64,000 nucleotides of DNA from Psettodes erumei (lineage: Eukaryota > Chordata > Actinopteri > Pleuronectiformes > Psettodidae), in contig JAFBJZ010000670.1 in assembly GCA_016785225.1 (NCBI GenBank), positions 248,001-312,000 on the forward strand. Reading direction: 5' to 3'. The notes below the pieces were generated by a model. It was not told the origin of the DNA and ran no database searches. It saw nothing but the letters and a program-made list of their open reading frames with translations. Below are positions 13,695-28,600 of this stretch, piece by piece. Numbering within the stretch: the first letter of the stretch is position 1; each line of letters opens with the position of its first letter. The position numbers and the translations under genes are program-made.

Positions 13695-16600
13695 GCAAAA
13701 ACCCTTGTTAATATGTGCAACCATAACTGTGGCGCCGACTCACCTACCAGCACACAGAGAAACGCAAAAACGCATTTAATAGTGCGACTGACAATAAGCG
13801 TTCTTTAAAATAACAGAATTCCTCACTGCTGGAGCCAAAGCGCTGTGCGGCGCAAGAAGAGATTACATCAGCTGTCGGTTAGATCGCGTACATTTTGCTC
13901 TCTTTTCATGACAGGTTCAGCTGAGGATGTCTGCTGCTGCGAGCGGGGTTCAGCTCAACACGGAGGTACTGCTGTAAACTTTGGAATCAATGGAAAAAAA
14001 CCTCACAGAGGCTGCGAGACTGAGACTGAGAGAGAGAGGGAGAGAGAGAAAGAGGGATGGCCGCTTGCTGAATAAAACATCCTGAGAGAACTTTCATGTC
14101 GTTCCCTGTTGGCTGGGCTGGAGGAAGCCCAAATGTGGCTCTCAGCTCCACGGCAACAAAGGCATCGTCAGTTCAACAGCTACTTCTACGCAGATCAAGC
14201 CTTCGAAAGCACAATCAGGGCAAAGGGAATCTCTTCAAACAGGAGCTGATTTCCCATGGGCTGGGGGCAGCAAACACAGATACCGATCACCTAGGAAACT
14301 ACTCACTACCAGAGGATCTGGTGTTGCTTCACCGATTGACCTTTATATTTCGAAACAGAACAAACACACACACACAGAGACATGGTCATACCTGAGATGA
14401 CATCCACACATCACATGAGGTGCCACATATCTGAGATCTGCTCTACCGATACAATTTTCCGCACAGAATCGATACGTATGTTACACTGGAAACTCATCTA
14501 ATTGGCAAACCCCTGCCAGTCATTTAAAAAGGCTTTTCTAAAATCTAATCTTCAGCACAAATCGTCTATACTGTTGTAAATAAATGATGTTCAGCGCCTC
14601 ACTCGCAGTGCTGACAGCACTGCACTCATCATCATTACCCATTTCTTTCTGCAATGACATTTCTCTGACAAAAGGAGGCCCGCGAATTGAAAAAGTTATT
14701 TCCTCCGGGACACAGTGTAACAACAAACTGCGTTAGGGCCAAAATGACTCGGTAAAAATTCTAATTAGAAAGCACCTCCTTGTAGCAACTCACGCACTCT
14801 CTTCTTCTGCCACATTTCTTTCCACAGAAAGTCAATGCTAGACGTGTGCGTGTCTGTTAGTGTATAGAGAGCTCATGCTGCTGCTGCTGCTGAAGGTCAG
14901 TGTGACCGACGGCAATGCCAAGACGGAAAAAAGAGAGAAGAAAAAGAAGCAACGAAAATCTAAAATAAATGAGCAAATAAATGGAGGTTCTCAGCTGTTT
15001 GTCGGGCACTTACCTAAATCTTTGGATCCTTGACTCTCGCTGGCCAGTTCTCCCATTCTGACCAGAGCATCAAAGTATCCTTTGGCAGCAAATGTTACAT
15101 CTGCGAGCAAAGAGAAGCGAGAAGAAAAAAAGGGGAGGTTATTAAGGTAAATGTTGGACGGTGAACAGCGTGTTGTTCCAGATACAGAAGAAAAGACAAC
15201 CAGTAATAAACTTAAGATCTGTGTAAACTCAGTTGACAGCTTCCTGGCCAGTGACGCACATGTCTCCTTTAACATATTCTTTTCTTCTTCCTCTCGCTCC
15301 CTCAGACACTTTTGAAGCAGTGAATCGCAGCTTCTAGCCCCGCAAAAAATGAGGGAACACTGATTCCGGGACGTAATTACTCAGCATTGTCTTGTTGGCA
15401 TTTCTGCATGCTTAATTGAAAAGGGGAAATTACTTTCCGGCAGACAATCTGTGCATGCTGGGTAAGATACATGACCACTAAAAACTGTTTCTTGTTTTGT
15501 TTTGTTTCTGGCTTCGTGTTATCATGAGAGAAAAAAGCTGGTTTATTGTAACTACACATGGTTGTACATGATTGTTCATTTTAATATTTTGAGGATTTCT
15601 TTTTTTATGCATGAAGAATATGTCCCCTACACATTAAATCCAGTGAAACATGAACAGCAGATAACTGGATATGTTCATTTTGCTTGCTACATGTTTTAAG
15701 TCTGGAACAGAGGAACTGGGGAGTGGTGTGTGAGGAAAATCAGGTGGGCCGGTTTAGAGTAAGTACCAGGGTATTCATTCTATTCCTGCGCTCTTTTTGA
15801 TCTATGATCAAATGGGCCAGTACAAAAGAAATCAATATTTGCCAGCCAATAGTGTTTGACAGTGCCGCTTCCTTGGTGGGGCAACAATGTTGTTGCACTG
15901 TCATGCTGTTAACCACCACTGGCCTTTTCCATCTTCCATTCCATTTCATCTTTTTTTTTTTATTTTTTGTCAGTATGTCTGAACACTCTGCAGCAGGGTG
16001 ACACAGTGACTTGGAGAGACTGTTGATTAGCGGCTGGATTAACAAGGCCCCTCTGCAACACCGGATATTTTGGTTTCAGGCGTGTTACGTGGCTGGTGTT
16101 GCACAGCGACTTCACATTGGAGGAGGGGAATGTTCCCTCTTGCACTGACACAAGGCATAAACTGTAACTGTAATGGCCCTTTAAATGTATGGCGTAACCT
16201 AAAAGCTTAAAATGATCTGTTTGTTCACTGATATGAACTGATATGCTCAAGGGTCACTAAAGACAAGGAGTACAGTATACACAGGTGCGCACACAAAACG
16301 TTCAACGTTGTGACTTTAATGTCAATCGGCAGCCATATCTCTTCTTCTTTCCCGCTGACGAAATTAAGATCAGGAGTCCTCATTGTCGTACGATCAATAA
16401 CCACCTCAGCCCCTGTTACTGCTGCACCCCTGCTGTTCTCTCCAAAAAAGGTCACACGTGGCTTTCCACTGATTTCTGCCCTGCCGCCATGCGGGCTGCC
16501 AATCAGCCCATCTCCAGTGAATAATGGCCGCTGCTTTTTGGAGGTGAATTTAACAGCGGTCCAGGTCACAGATGGGCCCTGTGCCTGCGGACAGCTGCCA

Positions 16601-19600
16601 GGTGAGAGACACATTTACAACAATAGCCTGGCAGGGGTGGGCTAATTCTAGCCACACAGATGCAGCCCCGCGATAGAGGTAGTCTCCCAGGCTGGAAGCC
16701 CCGCGGCTCCGCTCCAAGGCTGAGGGACATATGCTAATGCTAATCCAAATTACAGCTGAGTCAACGGCAGACGACGGCGCGTGTGTTTCCTCCTTCCTCT
16801 CTTGCTGGGGAAACACCTGAGAACTGAGAGCGGAGCCCCCCCTTCCCCCTTCCCCTCCCCCTCCGCTTCCCGCCCAGAGGCATCACGGCTGATTTCTCTT
16901 CATTATGCCAAACAGACCTCCTGCCTCGCTAGATGTTGAAAGCGTGTGTGTCCGTGTGTGCACATGCAAGTTCGGGACATGTGTGGTAGGGAGTTGAGCG
17001 AGTAAGGATGGTGGGAGCTACAGCAGATTTTCAAAGAGATCTCCAGGCAACAGGCTCTTTCTTCTTTGCTGATGCTGCTGTAGCGTGTGAGAGAGTGTGT
17101 TTGTGTGTGTGCAGTCGAAGGGTGGCTGAGTAGATAAGCTGGATTTATACGGACACTGTACTACTATCTAATGAAATGTGTGGTGAGGGGTTAACAGAGA
17201 CAGACGGAGCGGATTACCGGATCTCTGATGGCAAGGCAGACAGACAATTGGTACCGTAGGGGCTCATCTCAGATCTACTGATCCATCACTCATCCATCAC
17301 TCTGGACAAGAGGAGGACGACCCACTCATACCTTAATCAGGACAGCTATTTCCTATACCTGCATCACCCATCGCTGTCGGGGGACTTGTGTAAGTTCTGG
17401 GCCATGTTTCATAGACGTAGTTGGAGTCATTCTGCGGTCTGCAACTGTTGCTCTTACATCTAACATCGACACCTAATGCTCTGACATTCAGCGACCGACT
17501 GCTGTGTTGAAAAACCTGGAACGTTCCAGGTTTCCATTTCCAGCAAGCCTACACCCATGGAGCCCTTTTGGCATTACTGGTGTTGAATAATTTCAGTGAT
17601 TGCGCCATATGGGTGGAAGCATGTCCTCCCAACCCCTGCCCCCGCAAATCAGAGCCTCTTAGTCCCATGGGTTGAGCCAATTCTGCAAAGTGGGTCTTTA
17701 ATGGCTCAGTGTGTCCCTAACAGTCTGTCTCCTACCTACACCAAGGCCAGGATTAGTTACTGTGGGTGTGTCAGGGGAAAGAGGCACGAGCTTGGGGGGG
17801 TGATTTGGTGCACAGTTTTGGTACACAGTTATCGAGGCAAAGAGCAAATGAAATATCCAAATAAGAACCATGGTGCATCACTCGAAGGGTTTAGGGTGCA
17901 GCATCCATATATACACAGATTTCCCTTTGTGAATTTGAGATATCTTTACTTCTGCAGGCGATAAGAAGCTTTTTGTGTTTCCCTGATTACACCTCCACTA
18001 CAGCACTGAAGCCCTGCCAGAGGCTGTGCACCACATGATAAGGCCTGCTCATTTGGCAGGGGGATAAATATTGTTGTTTTTTTCCCCCAGTAAAACAAAA
18101 GGCAAGATAGGTAGATAGATATATACAGTACATGGAGAGAGCAAGAGAGAGAGAGAGGGAGAGAGACAGAATGCTGGCTTGGCCGTGTGCCTGAACCTGC
18201 AGCAAAATAAACGAGAAAAAAAAAGTACTTACTGGCGAGGGCTTTCTCATAGTTCTTCCCCATGGCAACGAAGTTCCGTAAGCAGGGGTTGAACTGCTCC
18301 ATGATGGTCTGAAAGAGAAAACAAAGAGATAGTTGGGAGGTGGAGGTTTCACTTATCTGCACAGTGGGGTCAAGGGCAGAGAAGAAAACACTTACACCTT
18401 GGTCTTTTCATTCTCTATTGCACTTTCTGCCTCTCTTTCTCCTCCTCTCATATCCAGGCTGCACAAAATCTGTGATACGGAGTAAACAGCCATTGGACAG
18501 GATCTGTGGGCACACTCAGTGGGCAGGAATGGGTTCCACCGACCGTATCCTGGCCTCTTGTGGAAACAGGAAACGGTCTCCGTTTGGGGGGGCTGGGTTT
18601 TGATGATGAAAGGAGTGGTGGAGGAGGAGCTGATAAAAGCACCCGTGTACTCAAAACAAAGTGACTGCGAGATTTGCATTGACAGGGATGCATATAGTTG
18701 GCCTGGAGCGTTTCACGAGGGACACAGAGGCTCATTGTGGGCACTAAAGGGAGGAGCGGTGTAGATTCTACAGATTATATATGATGCTCCTGGCCATAAT
18801 TTATCATCATCTGGATTTAAAATTCCTCAGATAACGTTACCATATGAGAGGAAAAATGACTGCGCAGCCGCCATTCTTGTTTAACCTCAAAAATATTAAT
18901 AAACAGAAGATTTTTTTTGTCATGGCAGCAGCACTATGCTCCATTACTGTATAGATACAGTATCATACTACACTGCAGGCTGAGTCAGTCTAAAAGCAGA
19001 GAATGCACAATGCTCGATATCTCCCGGGCACCATCGTTTCCTCTACTTCTCTTGTCTACCTCCCCTCGCCTTCCTCCCCTTGTGCTCCTCCAGGGCTTCC
19101 TCCAATTAGCCGGTCCCCAGTCAGCGAGTCAGGAACAGCCAGGGGACAGAGAGACAATACACAACACTACTGCTGCAGCAGCAGTCCCTACACAAGCTGT
19201 CAATACCGCAGGAGAACACTTAATCTACTTCTCGCCTGGATCCACACTGTGGCAGAATAATATGGCAAGGTGCCACCGGCGTCAACCTGAAACCCCAGCA
19301 GCTCACCCTGAAAATCATATATGCCTCTTACAGGTATTGTCAGTCAGACCTCAGCATTTTTTCCCCTTTTGCCTTCATTTTGCTGTCTGTCTTTTGTTTT
19401 TAATGAGAGCCAAGATTTGGGTAGGACTGCAATTGTGTGCGTACGCGGACGTGCGCGCACTCGCTGTGGCGCGTATGCCGCCAGGAGTCATAGTTCAAGT
19501 GGCTTGAGTGCGACACAACCCACCTACAGTAGAAATACCAATGAGTCAGAAAATAACCCCCTGACTTTCATTACCAACAGTAACTATTTTCCCACACCTC

Positions 19601-22600
19601 CCCATGGTTTGCAACAAAAAACTGACTGATAATAAGGCCTGTCACAAAATGTGTACATTTTCATATTTGTATTAGAGTAGCATCTGTTTATAATTACAGT
19701 TCAGTTCATTGCCAATAATGCAGGAAATTATTTTTTACTCTTTATTCTATAAAGTGTGAAAGAAAAATCCAAGAAAAATGCCTAAAAGGATTTCACAGCC
19801 CAAAGCGATCAACAGAAATTCCTAGTTTTATTTGACCGACAGTCCAAAACCAAATGATTTTTAGTTTATTATTTATATAGCAAAGAAAAGCGTTGTATCT
19901 TTTGAGAAGATGGAACCAAGCAATGACACCTACCCAAATAGCTGCCAGTTGATTTTATGTTGGTTGATTTATCAGTTAATGATTGCGCTTCTCACTGTTT
20001 CTAAGATTAGCAAAAGCAAATTGTGTATGAAAATGGAAGTGAGTACAAACAGCAAGCAAAAAAAAGACAGGTCAGGTGTTGCTCGGTTTTCCCCTGGCCG
20101 TTGGCTGGCTGAAATCAGAGATCACAATGCACCCCACCGAGTTCCATCTCCTCTGTTAACTCTGAGGCTCATTATCAAGCAAAATCCTCCATCCTTTTTT
20201 TTTTTTTTTATAGAGGGAATCATGTTCGCGTACTGATTTACATAAACTTATTTCTAACCTACCATGGAGCAATGGCACACTGTGCATTGTGAACTTACGT
20301 AACAGCAAGTCGTGTTTAACGCAGCCTCCTTTATTTACCATCTGGCTGTGTTAGTCTAGGAGCATAATTGGGGAAAATACCGTCTTCTAGCACACGACAC
20401 TCGTAAAAAAAGAAAAAAAAAAAAAGGTATCCTCGCTCTCTCTCTGCCACTGGGAAGATAAAAGACTAACACATCCCCTGGGACCTCGCTAAGGAAACGT
20501 TTGTTCCTAAATGTTTCTTCACTGCGCCCGATTCTGATGCAAAGCGCATCTCATTGATGCGGATAAGGTCGCGTGAATGCATGCATCGCAAAACACACGC
20601 GCGCACGTCCGTGCCTCTGTGTGTACTCATGCGCACACCCACAGTAATACAAAGCTTCTAATAAAGAGCGCTGGTGTTTCTAAGTGGTGGGAGGATTACA
20701 TAAAGCGAAGCAGCATCATTACGGCTCGCTCTCCCACTGCGGAGGCCAAAGGTAGCCGACGCGGGCCTGGCTGCCTTTCTCACATGTGCGCATGCTGACC
20801 CACTGGCACCGAAAACACGCAAAGGAAAAAAAATTATATATGTAGTTTGTGAGCAACTTTACGCATAAAAAACAGCTAATTAGCCACTGGTGTAACTATT
20901 ATATAGGGGACATAAATTACAGGGCATTTTCATGCAGCTAAAGGTAAGTGGAGAGGGGAACAAACAGCAAGGTAGTGGTAGTCATCTCTTCCCATTGTTG
21001 CTAAATTTGTCATCCCAGTTCTCTTGTACTACATTGTTATCCTAATTGTGGCAGCTAATTGGGAAATGGGGCCATGAGGCACTTGGAGTTGTGTGACATG
21101 GAGCGAGAGAGAGAGAGAGAGAATAGAAAAGGTATGTAGTCATGCACTGTACATCCCTTCCCATTCAAAAGACTCTCTGTGTCATCTTTCAATTAAGGAA
21201 ATAATAAAATAAGAAATATGTCACTGGTGAAGTGGAATATTTTCCTTTCGGGAGTCAGAGAGGCTGTCCGTTTTGTGACTGCCTACAAGAGGGCTGAATG
21301 AATTCATTATCAGCACCCGGGGCAAAAATTAAAGCAGACAATTAAAAAGGAGGGGAGAGAAACGTCTGCCACAAAATGAATCAAATCCGTCTGACACCCA
21401 ATTGTGCTGCGGGGTGGGACGGGGGAACGTGGAGAAGTTGAGAGCAAGAGCACAAAGGCAGCAGATAAGGGAAACATTACTAAGAGGATTAAAATGATTT
21501 CTTCCCGCGCCCTGACCAAATGAATTTCTCCTCAGCATGGAAGCGGCAATGGAACCGAGGTCAGCGCGTATGAAACGCGCTGTCGATTCAAACTCTGGGA
21601 CATTCATCCATCTCTGCTCATCCTGTTCTCTTCCGTCTCACGCACACACACACGCAAACACGGTAATGACATGCAAAGAGGGTACGCCAGCTGATTGGAA
21701 CCAGGGGGAAATCACACGCAATCAGAAGCCAGGATGCCATCATCTGCTGTTCCCTGCTGCCCTCCTCTCACTCCTTCCTCCTCGTTCCTTCTTCTACACA
21801 GCAACCGGCCCGAAAATGCCCAGGATCGGACAGGCATGAACTGAAGCCACCAATTACTGTATTGGTGCGCACTGTGAGGACATGTCATGTGGCGACAGGC
21901 GGCAGCGGCAGCAGGGCCTAATGATGTAATCACAGAGGAATGTAAAGAAAGTGGATAATGTGTGGACGGACTTAAGACAACTTGACAACAGGTCTCTTAT
22001 TTCTTCATTAGGAGCACTGCCGGTTTATGATGGGTCTCAATCAGCTGGAGGACACCTGAGACCTTTTAATCTAAACTGATTACTGTGCCAAGAGAAAATA
22101 GTCAGGTTGCAGCGTAATCCCCCGTCTGGTTGACTCCTCTGATAGACGAGGAACGCTGGACCGAGACAGGACACGTCAGGATCCCGGTGTCTCGCCACAT
22201 CGGCTAAATATTCCCGCAGCAGTCCCATTGTTGCCCGAGTGACTTCACTGAGGTTGTACTGAACAGGCTTTCTGAAGCAAAAACCGCTGATGAGGGGTAA
22301 TCAGGGGTGGGTGATCCTGACGATGTCTTGTTCAAGTCTGAATATTCCACAGTAAATTTCAAAATTGGGAGGAGATAGCTGTTCAAATGCGGTAAAAAGA
22401 TTGAGTGATGATTTTTTTTTGGTGGAATGTTCACTGAGAAGCCAGGGTACATGCTAATTATACACTTTTTTTTTTGTTTAGTTTTGAAATCAACAATCAT
22501 TATGTTAATATGATCAGAAGACTTAAGCTGCAATTAAGTAGCGTTAAAATCAATGCCACTTAGTTTTGCCGCAGGGCAGCTATGGGCATGCATGTTATTG

Positions 22601-25600
22601 CAACTACATTGCTCTGCATTTGCAGGTCGGTTGATTCCAACACTGCTGGCACAAAAAAACAACCAGTACGCATACAATATAGCAATACTCGATCACACAA
22701 ATCTCACCTGAACAGCGTAAATAACAGTGTGGGGGGTGAACAGTGGAGTGAATACTGCATCACACTGAGATTAGTTCGATGATGTGAAACAGAGATAATG
22801 ATTTTGCAGTTTTGTAGGAAAAAGTCCCTTGTGTTGTAGTTGCATGGCACAAAAGGGATCCATGTGTCACTAAAGGTCAACTATTTCCAACTTTTAAGTA
22901 TCCTGAAAGAGCAGACACTATGTGGCAGTGCTGCGTTATGAGGAGTATGTGTGAGTGTTTCAAAGGCCAGCCGGGGTCAAACTTTACAGTCGTTTATTTC
23001 TGTTGGCCCGAGTTCTTCCCCCAAGTGAGTCATTTTGGCACTACGGCGGGTCGCAGCTCATCGCAAAAATTGCTTCTGCGTCTTAACTATTCCTCTTGCT
23101 GCCATCGCCGAGAACGCTCGAACTGCTCGTTGCATTGGAAAGACAGCGGCCACTTGTGAGAGGCTGCATTCCAAATTTTATTAGATTTCACCAGACGAAA
23201 GCCCCATTCATTTGAAGATCATGCAGAGGCACAGGTCCGTATTTTGACCCCTCCCACATCATCAGGAGGGATGTAGCAAACTTTTTGTTTGGCCGGGCAA
23301 TTTTAGATTCACAGATTAACATCATTTCCTTCCAACACGGTCAGCGAGTTATCGGGGGACCTCACAAAGCCTGGGGGTGTGGAGAAGAGGGAGTCTGAAG
23401 AATCACTGCGGAGCTGGGCAAGTAAAGGGAACCCAGCCAACTTCTTGCTGCAATACATCTCAAAGAGAGACGCACGTTTATTTCAAAGCAAAGTCCAGGT
23501 ACACGTTGAGTGGATGCCATGAAGAAGTTTGTCCTTCTTGCATACCTAAAGCCTTACTAATGCTGCAGTGAGCACAGCGTGTGCTTTCAGCGGGAGCCAA
23601 GGCGAACATCAAATCCAAGAATACCATGTGAATATTTGTGTCCTTTCCAAGTTGTGTTGAAGAGCTCTGAAACTTCAACAGCGTGAGACTGCCCCGCTCT
23701 CCTGTTCTTTTGTCACGGAACTGTATCGAATATGCTATTGTGCATCAGTCACGTCAACCACAGACAGACATCGAACGGTAAACAGAACACAGACATTCGC
23801 CTTAGGACTTCAAAAACCTTGTCTGTGGGTGCAGAAAACACCGTCAGTTCCAGCACTTGCTCTTATGTCACAGATAAGGGCCTTGCTTATATCATGCAAC
23901 CAGTGCAAATTCAGCACTGTATTGGAAAACATAATGTGCAATCTGCTGGGTTCAGGAGGAAAGGTCCTGCCGCCTTTGCCCTGAATTAATAACTTAATGA
24001 GAATCCTGTTCTCTAGAGTGTCAGAAACGTTGGGGATGAAAACTTGGCCTCTGGTGATCCCTTGGCTCAGCTCTACCAAGCATCATAATGCACTAGTCAT
24101 TACAGCTTACATATTAGTAGCAGGGATCCAATTATGAGCTGTGGCCACAGAAGTCATGTTAAAACTCATGAACCAGCAGAATCTTCCAGAGAACAGAGAC
24201 AATAAAATCTGCACTCCACTGACTGTTCATTTTGTATTGTTAGCTAAAACCATAACACAATTCTGAACTTTTGCATCCAGTAATTATATTATTCTGCTCT
24301 GTTCCTCAATGCGTTGTTTTTGAAAACTCAACATAATTAGCAGATATGCAGCTTAGTATCAGTTAGCTTTCAGAAATTCCCCATTCTCATCATCATAAAT
24401 GTTGCCTCACAGCATTTGTTCACATTTGGACACACCCCATGGTCTCGCGCTTTGTCATGCAAACGCATGCTTGCTTTTTGCGGTAAGCCGAAGGGGATCG
24501 GTCTGCGGGCTCCGGCTGAACGGGGAACGAAAAAAAAACAACTAGTCCGCCACAGTCTAATCATTTGGAACAAAATTTTCGTTCACAGGCAATAAAGACG
24601 TTGAATGCCAGCTGTTCCAACCGCCTCAAGGTCACGCAGCACAACGATACCACTGAACGCCGCACCGTGCAGGAGTTAAGTGCTTTGTCCTGTTGGAGGT
24701 GGAGAGAACGACACTCCCTTAAACTCTGGTACATGTCTGTCTTTCCGTGAAGCTGCCAGCACGAAAAGATGCATTAGTAGCCAAAATGCAAGGACAGGCC
24801 AAATCCAATCACGACTTGACGAAACATGGGGCTCGATGACCGTCTTGAACCCCACACAAACCGGCCTTAGGTGGAGGAGGGAAAAAACCAAGTCACCTCT
24901 CACTTCTCACATCTTTGTTTTGCCCCCACCTTAGAACTGCAGTGTCTCCTGCTGTGAGGGCACAGCTAATAATTTGCTCGCCAGAGACCAACTATTTACT
25001 GTGTTTGTTTGGTTTGCTGTCATCTGCAGACAGCGTGACCCCCCCCCCCAAACACACACACTCACCAAGCCCACCCCTTCCTCCTCCTCCTCAGCCGGGC
25101 ATCAGCCACTCAACTAACCCAACACAGGCGCTGGTTACCACAGCAACCAAGACCCGGACTTATTTGCTAGCTTTACTTCTTTGACCAGCAAAAGACCCCT
25201 CCATTTTGGCCGAGGAAAGAAATCCCTCAAAATATTGCTTTAACTCTAATCTAACTGGCTCAGAGGCAGGAAGGTAATAAACCAGCAGCAGAGATTGGTG
25301 CACCTCCAAATGGCCAACAAATGAAAAAAAACAACACGCTGTGCAACAAAAAGCTTAATTCCAGTTTAGGTTGCTTCACTGGTTAGATGAAGAGGATATC
25401 ATTGAATTCAGATTTTGCATGGCAGCTTTAAAAGCTTGCAGAAATGGATGTCTATGAATTATGGATGAATTGTGTGAGCGGTCCCGCTCCTGACCTCCTC
25501 TTTGCTCAAATCCGATTTCAGCACAGCCCAAAACAGGCAGGGAAAAAAAAAAAATCACAGTTCTGGTCTTTAACAAATGTAAACACAAAATGCATTTATA

Positions 25601-28600
25601 TCCGCTATTTTGAAGCCTCCTACAGAGCCGCTCTTTCTAAGTGCTCAGTCAATTTGAACGCGACATGGGGGTGGTGATGTCCCCCCTCCTTCTTGTCTTT
25701 TAGTTTGTGCTAATACATCTCCTGGAGCTTGCAATGAAAAACGTACATCCTGATGTACTGTCAATTAACAGAGACTTCTTCTGGGGGCCAAGAAGAACAT
25801 CCCTTAAGAAAGATATGTAAAGGCACCTTAGAATCTACACTTATTAAAAAAAACTTAATAGAAAAAGTGCAGAGTGCGGTAACAGTGAGTGTCTGTGACA
25901 TTCGTCGCGTCACATGCTTTAAGTTTACATTCAGTTACAAGAATGTGTGAAACATGTCGGTGGCATTCATGCAGAATCGCTTCTCTGTGCAACAGCATGT
26001 ATGGTATGGATCTCAGAGGAACACTGCGGTCGCCCGCTCAGCTCGACTGGCGGTTCACGTACAATAACACCGGCCACAGGCACGTTAACTGCAGCTCGTG
26101 ACCCATGAATGTAAGGCCATTGTCCAATGCCACTGCACTAACTTAAATTTTCTGTCTCTGCCTCTGTGTCTCTTTCAGCCTGTGTAATTACAGCTTCACC
26201 CTCCACAGTAATTAGGGACTATTTCAACAAGGATGTGGAATGTCGCCATCTATTTTGCCTCCTCTTCATCTCGTTCTCTCCTCCACCCACGCAATAAAGC
26301 ATTTTGACGCGTCCTATAAAGGCGGGGGAAAACCTCTATGTGCGCCGTTTCCACGACACACAAGTTAAGTTTTGGACGGCGGCCATGTCAGCAAGGTGAC
26401 TTTGCATCAACCTTTGCAGAGCTTCTTTGCAGTCAAGGCAGTGTAGCCTTGGATTTAGCGCTGAGCATCTTCAGTCTCTATCCTTGAGGAAAAAAAAAAA
26501 AAAAAAAAGCAGTGATGAGTAAAAAGAAAAGAACGAATGCCTCTAAACCATCCACCCCCGGACGTGCAGAGAAGGTGGGTGTGTGGAGCAATAGTCTCTC
26601 TCTCTCTCTCTCTCTGCACCGCAGTCAAAGGCATGGGGAACAAATCTGCTGTTCCACAGGCAATGAATGTTATGATATCTCCCGCAGTGCATAATGCAAT
26701 CTCTTCGAGGCCCTGGGCACCAGCAGGAATAAACTTGTTGAAACACTATATTCTGGAGGCAGATGTTTCAGGAGCTGAAGTCATTTTAAACTCCATTAAA
26801 CCGCTTATTATAAAGGCAAGTGGCGCCTGATGTGATATACTGCTCGAATAAAAAGGTAAATAAAGTGATGGATGGCGCCTCCGCTCAAGTGACTGCAGAC
26901 GACTTCTTTATGCAGGACCACGGGGACAAAACACAGAGCTGTATATACAGCACACAGGGCTGGTTTACACTGGACCACTTACTGGGCTTTTACAGAGCAT
27001 TTTTCATCTATTGCGACAGGTTCAACATCTCCCCCTCCATCTCTTCCTGAAACAAACACTTGAATACTGCGTGACCCCCCCCCCGTCGCTCTCCCTCCCT
27101 CTCAATCGCCCGTCACCGACTGCAAGTCTTTTAGCACAATGATATGACAGAAACGCATAAGAAAAATGGTACGTTGTTGCTAAGAGACCACCTGTTCAGA
27201 TCTCCCACATGAGATTGTGGTGAAGCTGGAGTCCTCTTATCGTCATCAGAATATCACTCATTGGAGTGTAGCGGATGTCACGACAAGTATTGCAACTGAG
27301 AGAGAAACCTGTTATATAATGAAAATGTCTTTCGGGCAGAAAAACTGCATTCAAAACATTTTTTTTTTTTTTTTAAATCAAACAGTGCACTGCAGCAGCG
27401 TCAAACTCCATGATGCAATGAAGATCTCATAAACAGACAGTATAGAGTATCACACTTGACACAGTTAACGTCAAACGACTGGGTTTTTTTGCCTCTGAGA
27501 AAAATGGCATCCACGGTTTTCCACTCTGTTGACAATAAGGGAGTGGCGCTGCATGGGAAAATGAGTGTTGTCCTGAGGGCTGCTGGAGACGAGACACACC
27601 CCTCTCTATTCCCTTACCTGCAAGGGTGTGTTCAAAACCTGCACCGCGCCGGGCACGGAACACACCACACTTCCTGCGACAAAGACTGGACAGGTACAAG
27701 CGAAATTTATATTGTGCCACAGGGTGTGTTCAACCGCTTTCCTTCCATGTAACCTTCCGTAACCTCTACTTTTAATTCCCTTTACTGTTTTTCAAAAGTT
27801 TACTGTTGAACTTGTGGCAGCGCTTAAAAGGTTTCGTCAATGACGGACTTAACAAACAGCCCTATTCTTCTTTGGCCTCTAGTCTGATTAATCTGTTTGT
27901 GTACTTCAACCCCCCCCCTCCCAAAAGCCAGGTCGGCGCTCAAATACTAAGAGGCTTAACTTAGGGCACCCCTTCCCTCAGACACTCAGCGATACAGCCA
28001 GCTGGTGGAGATGACTGTGTTGCACACACACAAACAGCTGAGTGTCTGTCTTAAGTATCCGTCTCAGCCCGTCAGCTAGGGGATGACTAGATGCCAATCG
28101 CCACGTCTGGAACCGCCTGTCTATGTGAGGGAGGAGAACTGAAGTGAGTCAGGGAGGATCACGCTGGGATTGCTGGGTTTCATAGGGTTCCAAAGGGTTG
28201 GTCCCCGCCCCGCCCCCCCCAATGATTAAGATAAAGTAAAAAAAAAAAAAGAAACTAAAAAGGAGTGCCTTTGTACTTTACCTACTGTAAATGGAACCAC
28301 ACTCACATGTGAGATTCTCAATCTGCAGTCTCGCCCTCATTGTGCTTACAGTCCCAGCCCTGTTAAACACACACACTCAACTGGGCCGGCATGAGTCACG
28401 GCTGTGGAGTTACCCCCCTCTTCTTCCCTGCGATTACTCAGTATCTGCCCAGCTGCTGGCTGCAATGACTTTGCAGCCGCCGTATGTTTTGTTGTTGTTG
28501 TTGTTGTTTTTTAACATTTCCACTTCCTCAGGAGATATCTGCTTTCACGTAAAACAGACAAACACAGTGAGTGTCTATGGAGGCATTCAAATGTGCATCG

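Larger units (their letters stand above)
3575..15013 (-). other. baiap2 intron 3 (11.4 kb), microsatellite-rich
   Basis: No exon recognised. The intron is dense in simple repeats: CA at 5606-5627, 7098-7124, 9437-9477 and 13661-13690; GT at 6821-6842, 9355-9385 and 12140-12167; GA at 10588-10620 and 12261-12283; a 17-T run near 12560-12576; and CTG repeats near 14877-14894. It also holds a perfect 22-bp hairpin (9679-9729), a LINE-tail-like fragment near 11560-11622 and a possibly decayed repeat at about 5031-5230. A stretch at about 7250-7600 weakly resembles a fish repeat built on ACTTTTACTCAAGTA, with low certainty. Confidence 0.65.

Noticed and set aside
18917..19507. 196-codon + strand frame in baiap2 intron 1
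   Set aside because: Low-complexity leucine and serine composition from pyrimidine-rich DNA, with no recognisable homology.
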